In this document: positions 8,516-17,558 of the stretch, piece after piece | How positions within the stretch are numbered: the first letter of the stretch is position 1 | Layout: each line of letters begins with the position of its first letter | NCBI GenBank assembly: GCA_963785075.1 | Contig: CAWATW010000008.1 | Coordinates: 124,001-188,000, forward strand | Origin: JAOUGY01 sp963785075 | GTDB taxonomy: Bacteria > Actinomycetota > Acidimicrobiia > Spongiisociales > ZC4RG35 | Length of the DNA stretch: 64,000 nt | Direction: 5' to 3' | Translations under genes and position numbers: made by a program | The notes under the pieces: model-generated | Told to the model about the DNA's origin: nothing | The model's database searches: none | What the model saw: only the letters and a program-made list of their open reading frames with translations

Positions 8516-9313
8516 TCAGCTCACTTTCCCGAGAACGGCCTGTGCGAACGACTCCCATCTATCGGACCGATTGGGGAGCACGGAGAGCACCAGATGGTCG
8601 ACGCCGGTGTCGACGAGTGAGCGCAGATGTGCTCGCACCTGAACGTCGGTGCCGGTGATCGTTCCTCCTCGACCGCCACGTTCCTGGAGGATCGCATCCA
8701 GGTCCGCCAGATCGCGTCCCATCACGACAGAGCCACCCCAGCTCACGGTGTACCCCTCTCTTCCCACCGGCAGCCGGGCGATGGCGTCCACGAGCCGGGA
8801 TCGGTCCACCGCCCAGCCGTTCCACCCGTCTCCGGTGGCCGCCAGTTCGAGTATGCGCGGGTGAAGCCCCCCGACCCAGCGCTGCACATCGGCGTTCCCG
8901 CTCAAGGCAAGGGTTGCGGCCACGACCTCCAAACGCTCGTCCAGGGTCTGCGTCGACCGGCCGTGTCGACGATCCTCATCGGCGCTGAGGGAATCACCCG
9001 CTCCCAGACCGATGATCGCCCGACCCGGTGCGATCATCCCCAGCGTGCGGGCCGCGGCCGCCGACAGCGTCGCCCCGCGAAGCGGCGCTCGCATCACCAA
9101 CGACCCGACCGAGATCCGTTGGGTCGAGGCGGCCACCGCACCGAGCGTCGCCGCAAGTTCGAGAACCGGCCGCGAGGCGTCGTCGAGCGGAATCAAATGG
9201 TCGAACAGGAACAGCCCGTCGAACCCGAGGTCTTCGGCATCGCGTGCGGCCTCACTCACCGGACGCAACGTCGACGAGAACTGCGGAGCAGTCAGCGAGA
9301 CCGCAACCGTCAC
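8516..9313 (-). CDS. Luciferase-like (LLM class) oxidoreductase
   Basis: A 265-residue member of the bacterial luciferase-like superfamily, in actinobacteria often F420-dependent. Typical elements are the LGFDGLFLFDHL strand near residue 30, SVGSLVMRAPLRGA, an IIGLGAGD strand and a GRDLADLDAIL helix. It is shorter than classical family members (about 290-350), with a compact middle region. The GTG start overlaps the stop of the DUF1232 gene (GTGA), so it is the distal gene of the ArsA/ROK/DUF1232 run. Cofactor and substrate are unknown. Confidence 0.8.
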   Translation of the reverse strand: MTVAVSLTAPQFSSTLRPVSEAARDAEDLGFDGLFLFDHLIPLDDASRPVLELAATLGAVAASTQRISVGSLVMRAPLRGATLSAAAARTLGMIAPGRAIIGLGAGDSLSADEDRRHGRSTQTLDERLEVVAATLALSGNADVQRWVGGLHPRILELAATGDGWNGWAVDRSRLVDAIARLPVGREGYTVSWGGSVVMGRDLADLDAILQERGGRGGTITGTDVQVRAHLRSLVDTGVDHLVLSVLPNRSDRWESFAQAVLGKVS

Positions 9314-9735
9314 GTCCCGGCGAGCCCCCGGAACAGGCGACGGACCTTCGCCGGCACGAGATCGGATGCAACGTCGAGAACCGACCGCACCAACTCGAGA
9401 AGATCACGCGGGCCATCCCAGTGCTCGAGGACCACCTCTTCGCCCGCCACGGTGATGAGATGATTCAGAGCCAGCGCCACCACGAGAACGTCGTCGACGA
9501 CGCCGACCACGGGGATGAAGTCAGGGAGCACGTCGACCGGCGAGACCAGATATCCGAGGGCCCCTGCCACCACGAGTTTGCTGCGCCGCGGAACCCGCTG
9601 ATCCTTGGCGAGGCGGCCGAGCAATTTGATGAGATTCGGGAACAGAAGTGCGGAGTCCCGTGCGAGCTGACGAAGTTGCACCGAACCTCCGGTGCCCGGT
9701 GAGATCACTTCGTCTGGTCGGAGGGAGTCGGTCAT
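9310..9735 (-). CDS. DUF1232 (YkvA-like) membrane protein
   Basis: A 141-residue protein with the DUF1232 signature: GYLVSPVDVLPDFIPVVG and then DDVLVVALAL, a hydrophobic hairpin with conserved P-x-D. It overlaps the ROK kinase stop (ATGA) upstream and the luciferase-like gene (GTGA) downstream, so it is cotranslated with both. The family is widespread and membrane-associated, but its biochemical role is unknown. Confidence 0.88.
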   Translation of the reverse strand: MTDSLRPDEVISPGTGGSVQLRQLARDSALLFPNLIKLLGRLAKDQRVPRRSKLVVAGALGYLVSPVDVLPDFIPVVGVVDDVLVVALALNHLITVAGEEVVLEHWDGPRDLLELVRSVLDVASDLVPAKVRRLFRGLAGT

Positions 9736-10736
9736 CGTTGTTCCTCTGGGCCATTCTGTCGAGCCGCTGGCGTGTCCGCCGGACCATCCCGGCCGAGTAT
9801 CACCGTACCGCCGGGTTCGCCCAACCGTTCAGCGAGCAGCGCCGCCCCCACCGCACCCGAATACGCCCCGTGGTGGGCTTCGACGAGCGGTGTCGCCGGC
9901 CGATGGGTCGATCCCGACATGTTGGATGCTATCGCCGTCCGGGCGGGATCCAACAACCATCGACCGGCTCGTGCCACCGCACCACCGATCACGACCACGG
10001 CGGGATCGAGCACGAGGATGAGGTTCGCGACACCGCGACCCATCCACCCTCCGGCCTCGGCGAGGACAGAACGGGCGGCGGCGTCACCCGACTCGGCAGC
10101 CCTGGTCAGGAGCGAAGCGTCGATCCCACCCGACGAAACGGCGAGCTGTGCCAGCATTCCGTCCGGCGCATGGGCCACGAGCTCCGACGCCCGACGATCC
10201 AAGACCTCACCGGACACGAGCGTCTCCCAGCATCCACGTCGCCCGCAGGCACACAGGTCACCGTCGGGTTGGAGGGTCATGTGACCTACCTCTCCCGCAA
10301 ATGACCGGCCCCGATAGATCTCGCCGGACACAACGATGCCGGCTCCGATCCCGGTCCCGAACATCAGCATCAGCACGGATTGCTCGTTGCGGGCGGCGCC
10401 GATTCGGGCCTCGCCGTACGCGGCGAGGTTGGCATCGTTGTCGACGACGACCGGAAGACCCAGCCGTCGCTCCAACTCGACTCGGAAGGCGATCGGGCCT
10501 TCCGGCATGTGGGGCCCCCACGCGAATTCGCCTTCGGGCCATCGCACCAAACCGGCGAGCCCGACGCCGACGGCAGAGACGGGGACGGTCTCGACGATCC
10601 GCTCTGCGGTCTCGGCGACATGAGCAAACACGCCGCCCGGGGGCAACCTGTCGGTGGCCTGCTCCGAGACCTTGGAGTCTCCGTAGAGCACCCTCTTGAG
10701 GAACGTTCCTCCGACGTCCAATCCGAGAACGGTCAT
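9732..10736 (-). CDS. ROK-family sugar kinase, probable glucokinase
   Basis: A 334-residue ROK kinase phosphorylates a hexose, most likely glucose. The phosphate loop DVGGT is at residues 7-11, the catalytic aspartate is in VVDNDAN (Asp101), and the zinc-binding knot is GHM followed by CACGRRGC (His152, Cys162, Cys164, Cys169). There is no helix-turn-helix extension, so it is an enzyme rather than a ROK repressor. The ATG at 10736 overlaps the stop of a 64-residue gene. Glucose specificity is inferred from the family. Confidence 0.88.
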   Translation of the reverse strand: MTVLGLDVGGTFLKRVLYGDSKVSEQATDRLPPGGVFAHVAETAERIVETVPVSAVGVGLAGLVRWPEGEFAWGPHMPEGPIAFRVELERRLGLPVVVDNDANLAAYGEARIGAARNEQSVLMLMFGTGIGAGIVVSGEIYRGRSFAGEVGHMTLQPDGDLCACGRRGCWETLVSGEVLDRRASELVAHAPDGMLAQLAVSSGGIDASLLTRAAESGDAAARSVLAEAGGWMGRGVANLILVLDPAVVVIGGAVARAGRWLLDPARTAIASNMSGSTHRPATPLVEAHHGAYSGAVGAALLAERLGEPGGTVILGRDGPADTPAARQNGPEEQR

Positions 10737-10927
10737 TCGAGATCTATGCGTTGACGAATGGGCCGCTGTTCGGGCTCCGGCGCTTCCCGCCTGGCATTGC
10801 CGAGTTCGTCGAGCACGGCCTCGACCGCCTTCAGGCTCTCGATGCCGGCTTTCAGCAGGTGGTATGCGGCCCGCGCGCCGGCTCGCTTGAGGGTCTCGAA
10901 CCCATCGCCGTCGGGGGAAACGCTCAA
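10733..10927 (-). CDS. 64-residue helical miniprotein between arsA-like and ROK genes
   Basis: A short frame begins at a TTG that overlaps the ArsA-like gene's stop (TTGA) and ends overlapping the ROK kinase start (ATGA). That leaves no non-coding base on either side and strongly supports translation. The protein is mostly one amphipathic helix region (YHLLKAGIESLKAVEAVLDEL), followed by a polar tail that ends QRIDLE. Short actinobacterial proteins with an R-I-x-V/L-E C-terminus are known to me only as uncharacterised. A role with the ArsA-like ATPase is inferred from coupling alone. Confidence 0.65.
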   Translation of the reverse strand: MSVSPDGDGFETLKRAGARAAYHLLKAGIESLKAVEAVLDELGNARREAPEPEQRPIRQRIDLE

Positions 10928-12108
10928 CGCTTGCTCCGAAGTCCCGGAGGCCCGAACACCACGGTGAGCACTCCTTCGTCGAGGCTTGCCTTTGAAACAT
11001 GACGCCGGTGGAGCGAGTCGGGGAGGACGAACGAACGTCGATACGGACCGATCTCGACATACAGCTCTCCGCCATGACGGAACACGTTGAGCTCGTCCCG
11101 GCCGGCAAAGGCGACGTCCATCTCCATGATCACGTCGCCGCCGAGTTCGGACATGCGGAAGGGATTGTTGGCCTTGAAGTCCTTGATCGGGTCGAGATCT
11201 CCGTACAACTCGGTGGCCAGCACGCGGAGCCGCTCCACACCCACCATCTCGTCGTCGAAGAGCCTGAGATGGAGACGTGGGACTTCGCGGAAGGCGTGAT
11301 CCACGGTGCTGAGATGATCGGCCTGGATCCGGCGCCAGCGGTCGAAGTAGGGGTCTGAGACCTCGGCGGGGAGCACCCGATTGACCACGACCCCGTCGAC
11401 CCCGTACCCGAACAGGCCGAGGTAGGTGTAGGTGCGTCGGGCCTCGTCGATCACCATCTTCTCGGGATTCATGACGAGGCGGGCCGACGTGATGAAGGGG
11501 TCGCTGAGCAACTCCTTGATCTGTTCCACTCCGTCGAAGACACCCTGGGCGGCCGCAAACACCGAGTCGTCGGGCATCGGGAGGTCGGTCATGCGGCTGA
11601 GGATGGGACGCGCCGCCTTCATGATCTTCCTCTCGGTGGGCATGACGCGGTCGAAGTACCACGAGAGCACCTCGGGCAGGCTGAGCAGGCGGAGGGTCTC
11701 GGCGGTGGGGGCGCAGTCCACGACGATCACGTCGTACGCGCCCGATCGAGCGTGTTCGTTGACGTCGAGGAGGGCGAACAACTCGTCCATCCCCGGGAAC
11801 ACGAGGAACTCCTCCGCTTCGATCCCGCCCACGCCACCCCAGTCGAGGACGCTCATCAGTTGATCGCGGATCGCTCCCCAGTGACGCTCCAACTGATCCT
11901 GGGTGTCGATCTGCTGCCCATGCAGCCCGGGAACAACCAGAGTTGGCAGGTCGCCCAGGCGTACATCCAACGCATCGGCGAGCGAATGTGCGGGGTCGGT
12001 GGAGGACACCAACGTACGATGGCCGGCGTCGGCAGCTGCGATCGCCGTGGCGGCGGCCACGGTGGTCTTGCCAACCCCGCCCTTGCCGGTGACGAGGACG
12101 ATTCTCAC
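10924..12108 (-). CDS. ArsA/Get3-like ATPase with C-terminal Hsp20-like domain
   Basis: A 394-residue SIMIBI-class ATPase. The deviant Walker A is GKGGVGKTT at residues 9-17, switch I is STDPAHSLADAL near 36-47, and switch II lies around VVDCAPTAETLRLL. The last about 80 residues (from DVIMEMDVAFAGRDELN to GVLTVVFGPP) look like an alpha-crystallin/Hsp20-like beta-sandwich, as in actinobacterial and cyanobacterial ArsA homologues. No arsenic genes are nearby, so a Get3-like client or membrane-protein role is likelier than arsenite export. It is coupled to the 64-residue gene downstream. Confidence 0.88.
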   Translation of the reverse strand: MRIVLVTGKGGVGKTTVAAATAIAAADAGHRTLVSSTDPAHSLADALDVRLGDLPTLVVPGLHGQQIDTQDQLERHWGAIRDQLMSVLDWGGVGGIEAEEFLVFPGMDELFALLDVNEHARSGAYDVIVVDCAPTAETLRLLSLPEVLSWYFDRVMPTERKIMKAARPILSRMTDLPMPDDSVFAAAQGVFDGVEQIKELLSDPFITSARLVMNPEKMVIDEARRTYTYLGLFGYGVDGVVVNRVLPAEVSDPYFDRWRRIQADHLSTVDHAFREVPRLHLRLFDDEMVGVERLRVLATELYGDLDPIKDFKANNPFRMSELGGDVIMEMDVAFAGRDELNVFRHGGELYVEIGPYRRSFVLPDSLHRRHVSKASLDEGVLTVVFGPPGLRSKR

Positions 12109-12122
12109 CGTCGTCTCACCAG

Positions 12123-12578
12123 CTACTCGGCGACCTGTTCGACCCGCTCCCGCAGCCCGCGAAGGGCCGTAGACACGATCTGCTTCTCGACCTGACGCCT
12201 CAGGAACCCCGGGATCGTGAACGCAGGGTCTGCGCGGAGGGCATATACGACTTCCGTCTTGTCGTCGGCGAGGGCATTGAACGTGTAGGACCCTTCCATG
12301 GCCTTCAGATCATCACCCGGCTCGGCGGTCCACAGTATGCGCTGGGGCTCTTCGTAGACATAGCCAAGGGTGTAGGCGATCTCTTTGACCATTCCGTCGA
12401 TCACAAAATGGGCCCGTGACACACGTCCCTGCTCGTCGTGATCGAGAACTTCGGTCGACCTGACGCCGGTGGCCCACTCCGGGTAGGTGGCGATGTCGGC
12501 GGCCACCGAGAAGCAGACCTCGGGGGTGGCGTCGATTTCGATGCTCTGAACTGTGCTGTCCGCCATGTGCTTGCTCAT
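12123..12578 (-). CDS. SRPBCC (START-like) family protein
   Basis: A 151-residue helix-grip protein. It opens with a beta strand containing VQSIEIDATPEVCFSVAAD, then YPEWATGV, a signature of the polyketide cyclase/dehydrase and ribosome-associated toxin-like SRPBCC group. It ends in the long helix RRQVEKQIVSTALRGLRERV. The fold makes a hydrophobic cavity; the ligand is unknown. Starts at MSK (12578) or MADS four codons later are both possible. It lies just upstream of the ArsA-like gene and is probably in its operon. Confidence 0.85.
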   Translation of the reverse strand: MSKHMADSTVQSIEIDATPEVCFSVAADIATYPEWATGVRSTEVLDHDEQGRVSRAHFVIDGMVKEIAYTLGYVYEEPQRILWTAEPGDDLKAMEGSYTFNALADDKTEVVYALRADPAFTIPGFLRRQVEKQIVSTALRGLRERVEQVAE

Positions 12579-12608
12579 GCTAGCGCGCTCTCGGCGGCAC
12601 GCAGACCG

Positions 12609-13370
12609 TCACGGATCGAACCGTACCGCCCGCTTGGTGGCGCGAAAATACCCCACGTTGCGGCATGAGGTCGGCCCGAGTTGCCAACGGGTCGCCTGCG
12701 GTTGATGCACGTCACCGAAGAAGTGGGCCCGGGGTCGCTTGGCTACCAGGTAGTCGAGGATCGGTCGTGACGCCCGTTCCAGCCGGCCGGTGATCACGTC
12801 CCGGTGTAATGGTTCGATCGCCGGCGGAAGATGTGAGCACAACACGTCGACGGCCCCGATCCGTTCGAGTTTTGCCGCCATCTCCTCATCGGAGACCTCC
12901 CCCTCGGCTCCCAGCGGGGTCGAAACACCGCCGCCCACGAATCCAACCGACAGCCCTTCGATTTCGACCACGTCGCCGTCGACGAATCGGACGCCGTCCG
13001 GCAGATACGAACGCAACAACCTCGGGCGATCGACGTTGCCGAAGGTGACATATGCCGTGGCGCCCTGCAAGGCATTTCGGGTCGCCTCGTACTGTGCGAC
13101 GACGGCTTGTTCGAAGTCTGATCGGAAGTCTTCCCAGCGATCTCCGACGTTTTCGGTCCACAAGGTCCGCATCCGCGCATAGTCGCCGGCAGCTCGCGCC
13201 CGGGCCGTCTGACGTGCGAAGTCGATACCCAGCAGATCGGCTGTGATTCCTTCCCCGGTCCGGTAGTCCATGAGGTTGACCAGGTCGCCGAGGACCAGCA
13301 GCGTCTCTCCGGAGGTGGCAAGCCGCCGCATCGCCTCGAACTCACCATGGACATCGGAGATGAGCAGCAA
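12609..13370 (-). CDS. Calcineurin-type metallophosphoesterase
   Basis: A 253-residue phosphoesterase with the dinuclear metal motifs in order: SDVHG at residues 5-9, LGDLVN near 27-32, FGNVD, CSHLPP and the final GDVHQP. It begins with a TTG (TTGCTGCTCATCTCC) just after the stop of the preceding membrane-protein gene; no ATG gives the complete first motif. An insert of about 60 residues between motifs two and three is longer than in minimal family members. The substrate (nucleotide, phosphodiester or protein) cannot be told. Confidence 0.85.
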   Translation of the reverse strand: MLLISDVHGEFEAMRRLATSGETLLVLGDLVNLMDYRTGEGITADLLGIDFARQTARARAAGDYARMRTLWTENVGDRWEDFRSDFEQAVVAQYEATRNALQGATAYVTFGNVDRPRLLRSYLPDGVRFVDGDVVEIEGLSVGFVGGGVSTPLGAEGEVSDEEMAAKLERIGAVDVLCSHLPPAIEPLHRDVITGRLERASRPILDYLVAKRPRAHFFGDVHQPQATRWQLGPTSCRNVGYFRATKRAVRFDP

Positions 13371-13371
13371 T

Positions 13372-13659
13372 TCAGGCCTTGCCGCCGGCGAACCCGGCCC
13401 ACCAGGCGGCGACTGCAGCTCCTAGTACCGCCAACCCGGCCACCACCGGCGCCGACAGGTCCATGGCAGCGAAGTCCGCGCTCATGCCTGCCATGCCAAA
13501 GCCGACCAGCCCCCCGACCACCCGCCGCCCGGGTACGCCGAAACGCTCCTCGGGATCACGATCGGGCCGGTCCTGGCTCGTGGCGAGCGAGTGCGCGACC
13601 ATCCAGCCGATCAGGGCCAGGATCCCGATCACCAGAGCGATGGCAAAGACGGTCGTCAC
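13372..13659 (-). CDS. Small membrane protein coupled to ilvD
   Basis: A 95-residue protein begins at a GTG overlapping the ilvD stop (GTGA). An N-terminal membrane span (residues 4-24) is followed by a charged segment (RPDRDPEERFGVPGRR) and two further hydrophobic stretches to the end, giving about three spans. No family is recognised. The overlap indicates cotranslation with ilvD, but nothing in the sequence suggests a part in branched-chain synthesis. Confidence 0.65.
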   Translation of the reverse strand: MTTVFAIALVIGILALIGWMVAHSLATSQDRPDRDPEERFGVPGRRVVGGLVGFGMAGMSADFAAMDLSAPVVAGLAVLGAAVAAWWAGFAGGKA

Positions 13660-15326
13660 CGGTTTGTCACGGCTCCTTCGGCCGCCGAGCCGACCAGACG
13701 GGCGTATTTGGCCAGCACACCGCTGGTGTACCGAGGCGGGAAGGGTTTGCGGTCTGCGGCACGTTCGTCCAGAGCGGACTGGTCCACGAGGAGGTCGATG
13801 CTGCGGCGCGGAACGTCGACACGGATGAGGTCACCCTCGGCAACGAGCCCGATCGGCCCGTCACGCTCTGACTCTGGCGCCACATGACCGATGCACAGTC
13901 CCGTGGTTCCACCACTGAAGCGCCCATCGGTGATCAACAACACGTCCTTGCCGAGGCCGGCACCTTTGATGGCGGCAGTGATCTGCAGCATCTCGCGCAT
14001 GCCCGGTCCCCCGTGCGGTCCTTCGGTACGGATGATCACAACGTCCCCGGCTTTGATCCGATGGGCGAACAACGCCTCGAGGGCCGCTTGTTCGCCGTCG
14101 AAGACGCGGGCCGGGCCTTCGAACACGTCGAGTTCGATCCCGGCCACCTTGACGACAGCGCCGTCAGGGGCGAGCGAACCACGGAGGATGGCGATGCCTC
14201 CCTCGTGCGCCAACGGCGCGGACGGCGGCCGGATGACATCTTGGTCGGTGGGGAACGAGTGGTCGGCGAGGTTCTCGGCCATGGACTTGCCGCTCACGGT
14301 TAGTACATCGCCGTCGAGCAGGCCTGCGTCGAGGAGCGCGCGGAGGACGACCGGAACCCCACCGATCCGATCCAGGTCGACCATGTGATAGCGGCCGAAC
14401 GGCTTGAGGTCTCCGAGGTGAGGCGTCCGACGGCTGATGCGGTCGAAATCCTCGAGCTCTAGCTCGACACCGGCCTCGTGGGCTATCGCCATCAGATGGA
14501 GGACGGCGTTGGTCGACCCGCCCAGTGCCATGACGGTGGTGATCGCGTTCTCGAAGGCCGGACGGGTCATGATCTGTCGAGGTCTGATGTTGGACTCGAG
14601 CAGCCCCATCACGGCCTTTCCGGAAGCAACGGCGTAGTCCCTGAGCCGAGGGTCGATCGCCGGAACGCTGGCCGAGCCGAGCAGCGACATGCCAATCGCT
14701 TCGCCGACCGATGCCATCGTGTTTGCGGTGAACATCCCGGCGCACGAGCCTGCCCCCGGACAGGCGCTCCGCTCGATCTCGAGAAGCTCGTCGGCGGCGA
14801 TCTTTCCCTCCGAGCGTGCCCCGATCGCCTCGAAGACGTCGACGATCGAGATGTCTCGGCCCCGGTAGTTGCCGGGCAAGCTGGATCCGCCGTAGAGGAA
14901 CACCGAGGGAAGGTTGGTGCGCGCCGCCGCCATCAGCATGCCCGGCAGCGACTTGTCGCACCCGGCGATGCTCACCATGCCGTCGAACCGTTCGCCATGC
15001 ATCACCAGCTCGACCGAGTCGGCGATCACCTCCCTGGAAACCAGCGAGGCACGCATCCCCTCGTGACCCATCGAGATGCCGTCGGACACGGCAACGGTGG
15101 CGAAGACCAGCCCTACTCCGTCGGCTGCACGGACACCTTCCTTGGCGGCCTCCGCCAGCATTGGACCCGTCACGTTGCAGGGGGTGACCTCATTCCCTGC
15201 TGAGACGAGGCCTATCTGCGGTTTCGAGAAGTCGTTTTCGGTCAGTCCGACGGCACGGAGCATCGCTCGGGCTGCGGCCTTTGCGTCGCCCTCCGTGACA
15301 TCCTGAGAGTGGATCTTCGGCGCCAT
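13656..15326 (-). CDS. ilvD: Dihydroxy-acid dehydratase
   Basis: The 556-residue iron-sulfur enzyme dehydrates dihydroxyisovalerate and dihydroxymethylvalerate to the 2-keto acids of valine/leucine and isoleucine. All three cluster cysteines are present: Cys50 (TPCNVTGP), Cys123 (AGCDKSLPG) and Cys195 (GAGSCAGMFTANTM), the set associated with the plant/actinobacterial [2Fe-2S] form. The ATG at 15326 follows TATCCT by 7 bases, supporting a leaderless start; upstream in-frame sequence overlaps the divergent phosphorylase. It stands apart from the ilvB-ilvN-ilvC block 5 kb away. Confidence 0.96.
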   Translation of the reverse strand: MAPKIHSQDVTEGDAKAAARAMLRAVGLTENDFSKPQIGLVSAGNEVTPCNVTGPMLAEAAKEGVRAADGVGLVFATVAVSDGISMGHEGMRASLVSREVIADSVELVMHGERFDGMVSIAGCDKSLPGMLMAAARTNLPSVFLYGGSSLPGNYRGRDISIVDVFEAIGARSEGKIAADELLEIERSACPGAGSCAGMFTANTMASVGEAIGMSLLGSASVPAIDPRLRDYAVASGKAVMGLLESNIRPRQIMTRPAFENAITTVMALGGSTNAVLHLMAIAHEAGVELELEDFDRISRRTPHLGDLKPFGRYHMVDLDRIGGVPVVLRALLDAGLLDGDVLTVSGKSMAENLADHSFPTDQDVIRPPSAPLAHEGGIAILRGSLAPDGAVVKVAGIELDVFEGPARVFDGEQAALEALFAHRIKAGDVVIIRTEGPHGGPGMREMLQITAAIKGAGLGKDVLLITDGRFSGGTTGLCIGHVAPESERDGPIGLVAEGDLIRVDVPRRSIDLLVDQSALDERAADRKPFPPRYTSGVLAKYARLVGSAAEGAVTNR

Positions 15327-15333
15327 CGGCCGG

Positions 15334-15339
15334 AGGATA
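15334..15339 (-). promoter_or_regulatory. Probable -10 box of ilvD
   Basis: TATCCT on the minus strand sits 7 bases before the ilvD ATG, in the 104-base divergent gap shared with the phosphorylase gene. On the plus strand the same gap holds TAGGCT (15383-15388) and a strong GAGGGG ribosome site ahead of glgP, so the two genes use different start modes. Confidence 0.5.
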
Positions 15340-15430
15340 CAGACCGGCACCGGCACGCTCGTCGACGCGACCGGTCTCGTGGCTAGGCTGCCGCAGGTTC
15401 CTGGGTCGCATCGCTCACGAGGGGTAACAC

Positions 15431-17551
15431 ATGAACCTTCAAATCCCCACTCTGCCCAACGCCGAGATTCAGGTCCCGCGCTCGCTCGAGCGCCTCGTCG
15501 ACCTCGCCTACAACCTCTGGTGGTCGTGGCATGCGGAGGGACGCGACCTTTGGGTCCAGATCGATCCCGTCGGATGGGAGGAGTATCACAACCCCATCGA
15601 GTTGCTGTCGTCGATCGACCCGATGCAGTGGCGCCAGATCGAGCAGGTGGAGGCGGTCCACGACCGCTACCAGTCGGCGGTCCGTGAGTTCGACAAGTAC
15701 ATGGCAACTCGGGAGACGTGGTACGACCGCCAACCCGACCAGCTCGAGGCGCCAGTCGCCTACTTGTGCACCGAGTTCGGGGTGCACGACTCGCTGCCGT
15801 TCTACTCAGGCGGTCTCGGGATCCTCGCCGGAGACCACACGAAGTCTGCCAGCGATCTGGGCGTGCCTCTCGTCGCCACGGGGCTGCTGTTCCGGCGCGG
15901 CTATTTCCGTCAGGAGGTCGGGGTCGACGGGCACCAGCAACACATCTACCCGCGGCTCGACCTTCGGCGGCTGCCATTGCTCCCGGTGTCGGGTGGAACC
16001 GGGCAGCTCAAGGTACCGATCGAGTTCCCGGGTCGACAGGTCTACGCAGCCGTGTGGGTCCTGGAGGTTGGCCGGGTCCCACTTCTACTCCTCGACACCG
16101 ACATCCCGGAGAACGATGTCGCAGACCGCTACATCACCCACCAGCTGTACGTCGCCGGCCGGGAGATGCGGTTCTGCCAGGAGTTGGTCCTCGGAATCGG
16201 TGCCGTCCGCGCTCTCGATGCCCTTGGCATCGAACCCTCGGTGTGGCACGTGAACGAGGGGCATTCCGCCATGAGCATGCTGGAACGCGCCGCCAACCAC
16301 ATCGAGGCCGGCGCCACGTTCGAGACCGCCACGGAACGGATTCGTTCGTCGACCGTCTTCACGCTCCACACCCCGGTGCCGGCAGGCAACGAGGTGTTCG
16401 ACGCGTCCGTCGCACGAAAGCATCTCGGTCCGTGGGCCACCCGAATCGACATCGGGATGGACGAGGTGATGGCACTCGCCTCCGACGGTGGAGAAGGTCA
16501 ACGATTCGACCTCGGTGCCATGGCCATCAGATTCGCTTCGGTCGTCAACGGAGTGTCAAAACGTCACGGCGAGGTGGTGACACGGGATTGGAAGCATCTG
16601 ATCGGCCACGACGCCATCGCAGTGACGAACGGCGTCCACTCGCCGACCTGGCTCGGACGCAATGGAGCATCGATCCTGGTGCGGAACCTGGGACGCTCGT
16701 GGCCGACGAGGCTCCTCGAACAGCCGGAGCTGCTCGCCCGGGCCGAGGAGTTCTCCGACGATCTCATCTGGGGCGCTCACGAGAGCCGCAAGGCCATCTT
16801 CGTGCGGTTTGCGCGGGGCCGGTTGCGCCGGCAGCTGGCCCGACAGGGTGCATCTCCCGACCAGCTCCGCGAGGTCGACACCATGCTCCCACCCGAGCGG
16901 CTGACGCTCGGGTTCGCCCGTCGGTTCGCCACCTACAAACGAGCCACGCTCATGTTCTCGGACTGGGATCGCTTGAAGGCGATCCTGACCGACGCAGACC
17001 GGCCCATCCAGATCGTGTTCGCCGGAAAGGCGCATCCGGCGGACCAACACGGCCAGACGTTCATCCGCCAGATCGTCGAGTTGGCCCGTGCCGAGGACTT
17101 CCACGGCCACGTTCACTTCATAGAGGACTACGACGCCCGCATCGCCCGATTCATGGTTCAAGGCGTCGACGTGTGGGTGAACAATCCGAGACCTCCGATG
17201 GAGGCTTCGGGCACCTCGGGCATGAAGGCGGCGATCAACGGCTCTCTCAACCTGTCGGTGCTCGATGGCTGGTGGCTCGAGGGCTACAACGGCTCCAACG
17301 GTTGGGCCTTCGGATCCGCAGAGTCGAACGACGATTGGGGTGCCGCGGACCACGCCGACGCCACGTCGTTCTACGAGATCCTCGGCGACCAGGTGGCGCC
17401 ACTCTTCTACGACCGCAACGCCGACGGCATCCCGGAGGGGTGGGTTGCGTACATGCGGGAGTCCATCGTGTCGACCCTATTGCAGTTCTCGACGCATCGA
17501 ATGGTGGCGGACTACTACCGCGAGGGTTATCTGCCGTTGTCGATGGGCTGA
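15431..17551 (+). CDS. glgP: Alpha-glucan (glycogen/maltodextrin) phosphorylase
   Basis: A 706-residue GT35 phosphorylase of the short, Thermotoga AgpA-like type with an N-terminal DUF3417 segment (LAYNLWWSWH near residue 27). It releases glucose-1-phosphate from alpha-1,4-glucan. The PLP lysine is Lys599 in EASGTSGMKA. FCTEFG-like and SGGLGILAGDH motifs mark the N-domain, and GFARRFATYKRA the C-domain. The ATG follows GAGGGG. Regulatory N-terminal phosphorylation or AMP sites of eukaryotic forms are absent. It ends 7 bases before the convergent queG gene. Confidence 0.93.
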   Translation: MNLQIPTLPNAEIQVPRSLERLVDLAYNLWWSWHAEGRDLWVQIDPVGWEEYHNPIELLSSIDPMQWRQIEQVEAVHDRYQSAVREFDKYMATRETWYDRQPDQLEAPVAYLCTEFGVHDSLPFYSGGLGILAGDHTKSASDLGVPLVATGLLFRRGYFRQEVGVDGHQQHIYPRLDLRRLPLLPVSGGTGQLKVPIEFPGRQVYAAVWVLEVGRVPLLLLDTDIPENDVADRYITHQLYVAGREMRFCQELVLGIGAVRALDALGIEPSVWHVNEGHSAMSMLERAANHIEAGATFETATERIRSSTVFTLHTPVPAGNEVFDASVARKHLGPWATRIDIGMDEVMALASDGGEGQRFDLGAMAIRFASVVNGVSKRHGEVVTRDWKHLIGHDAIAVTNGVHSPTWLGRNGASILVRNLGRSWPTRLLEQPELLARAEEFSDDLIWGAHESRKAIFVRFARGRLRRQLARQGASPDQLREVDTMLPPERLTLGFARRFATYKRATLMFSDWDRLKAILTDADRPIQIVFAGKAHPADQHGQTFIRQIVELARAEDFHGHVHFIEDYDARIARFMVQGVDVWVNNPRPPMEASGTSGMKAAINGSLNLSVLDGWWLEGYNGSNGWAFGSAESNDDWGAADHADATSFYEILGDQVAPLFYDRNADGIPEGWVAYMRESIVSTLLQFSTHRMVADYYREGYLPLSMG

Positions 17552-17558
17552 TTCAGGC

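Noticed and set aside
10924..12108. ArsA as part of an arsenic resistance operon
   Set aside because: No arsB, arsC, arsD or ArsR gene is nearby; the neighbours are SRPBCC, ROK and DUF1232 genes.
14990..15005. GTCGAAC-CGTTCG-like sequence as a second SOS box
   Set aside because: It lies within ilvD coding sequence and the spacing between half-sites is too short for the TCGAAC-N4-GTTCGA box.
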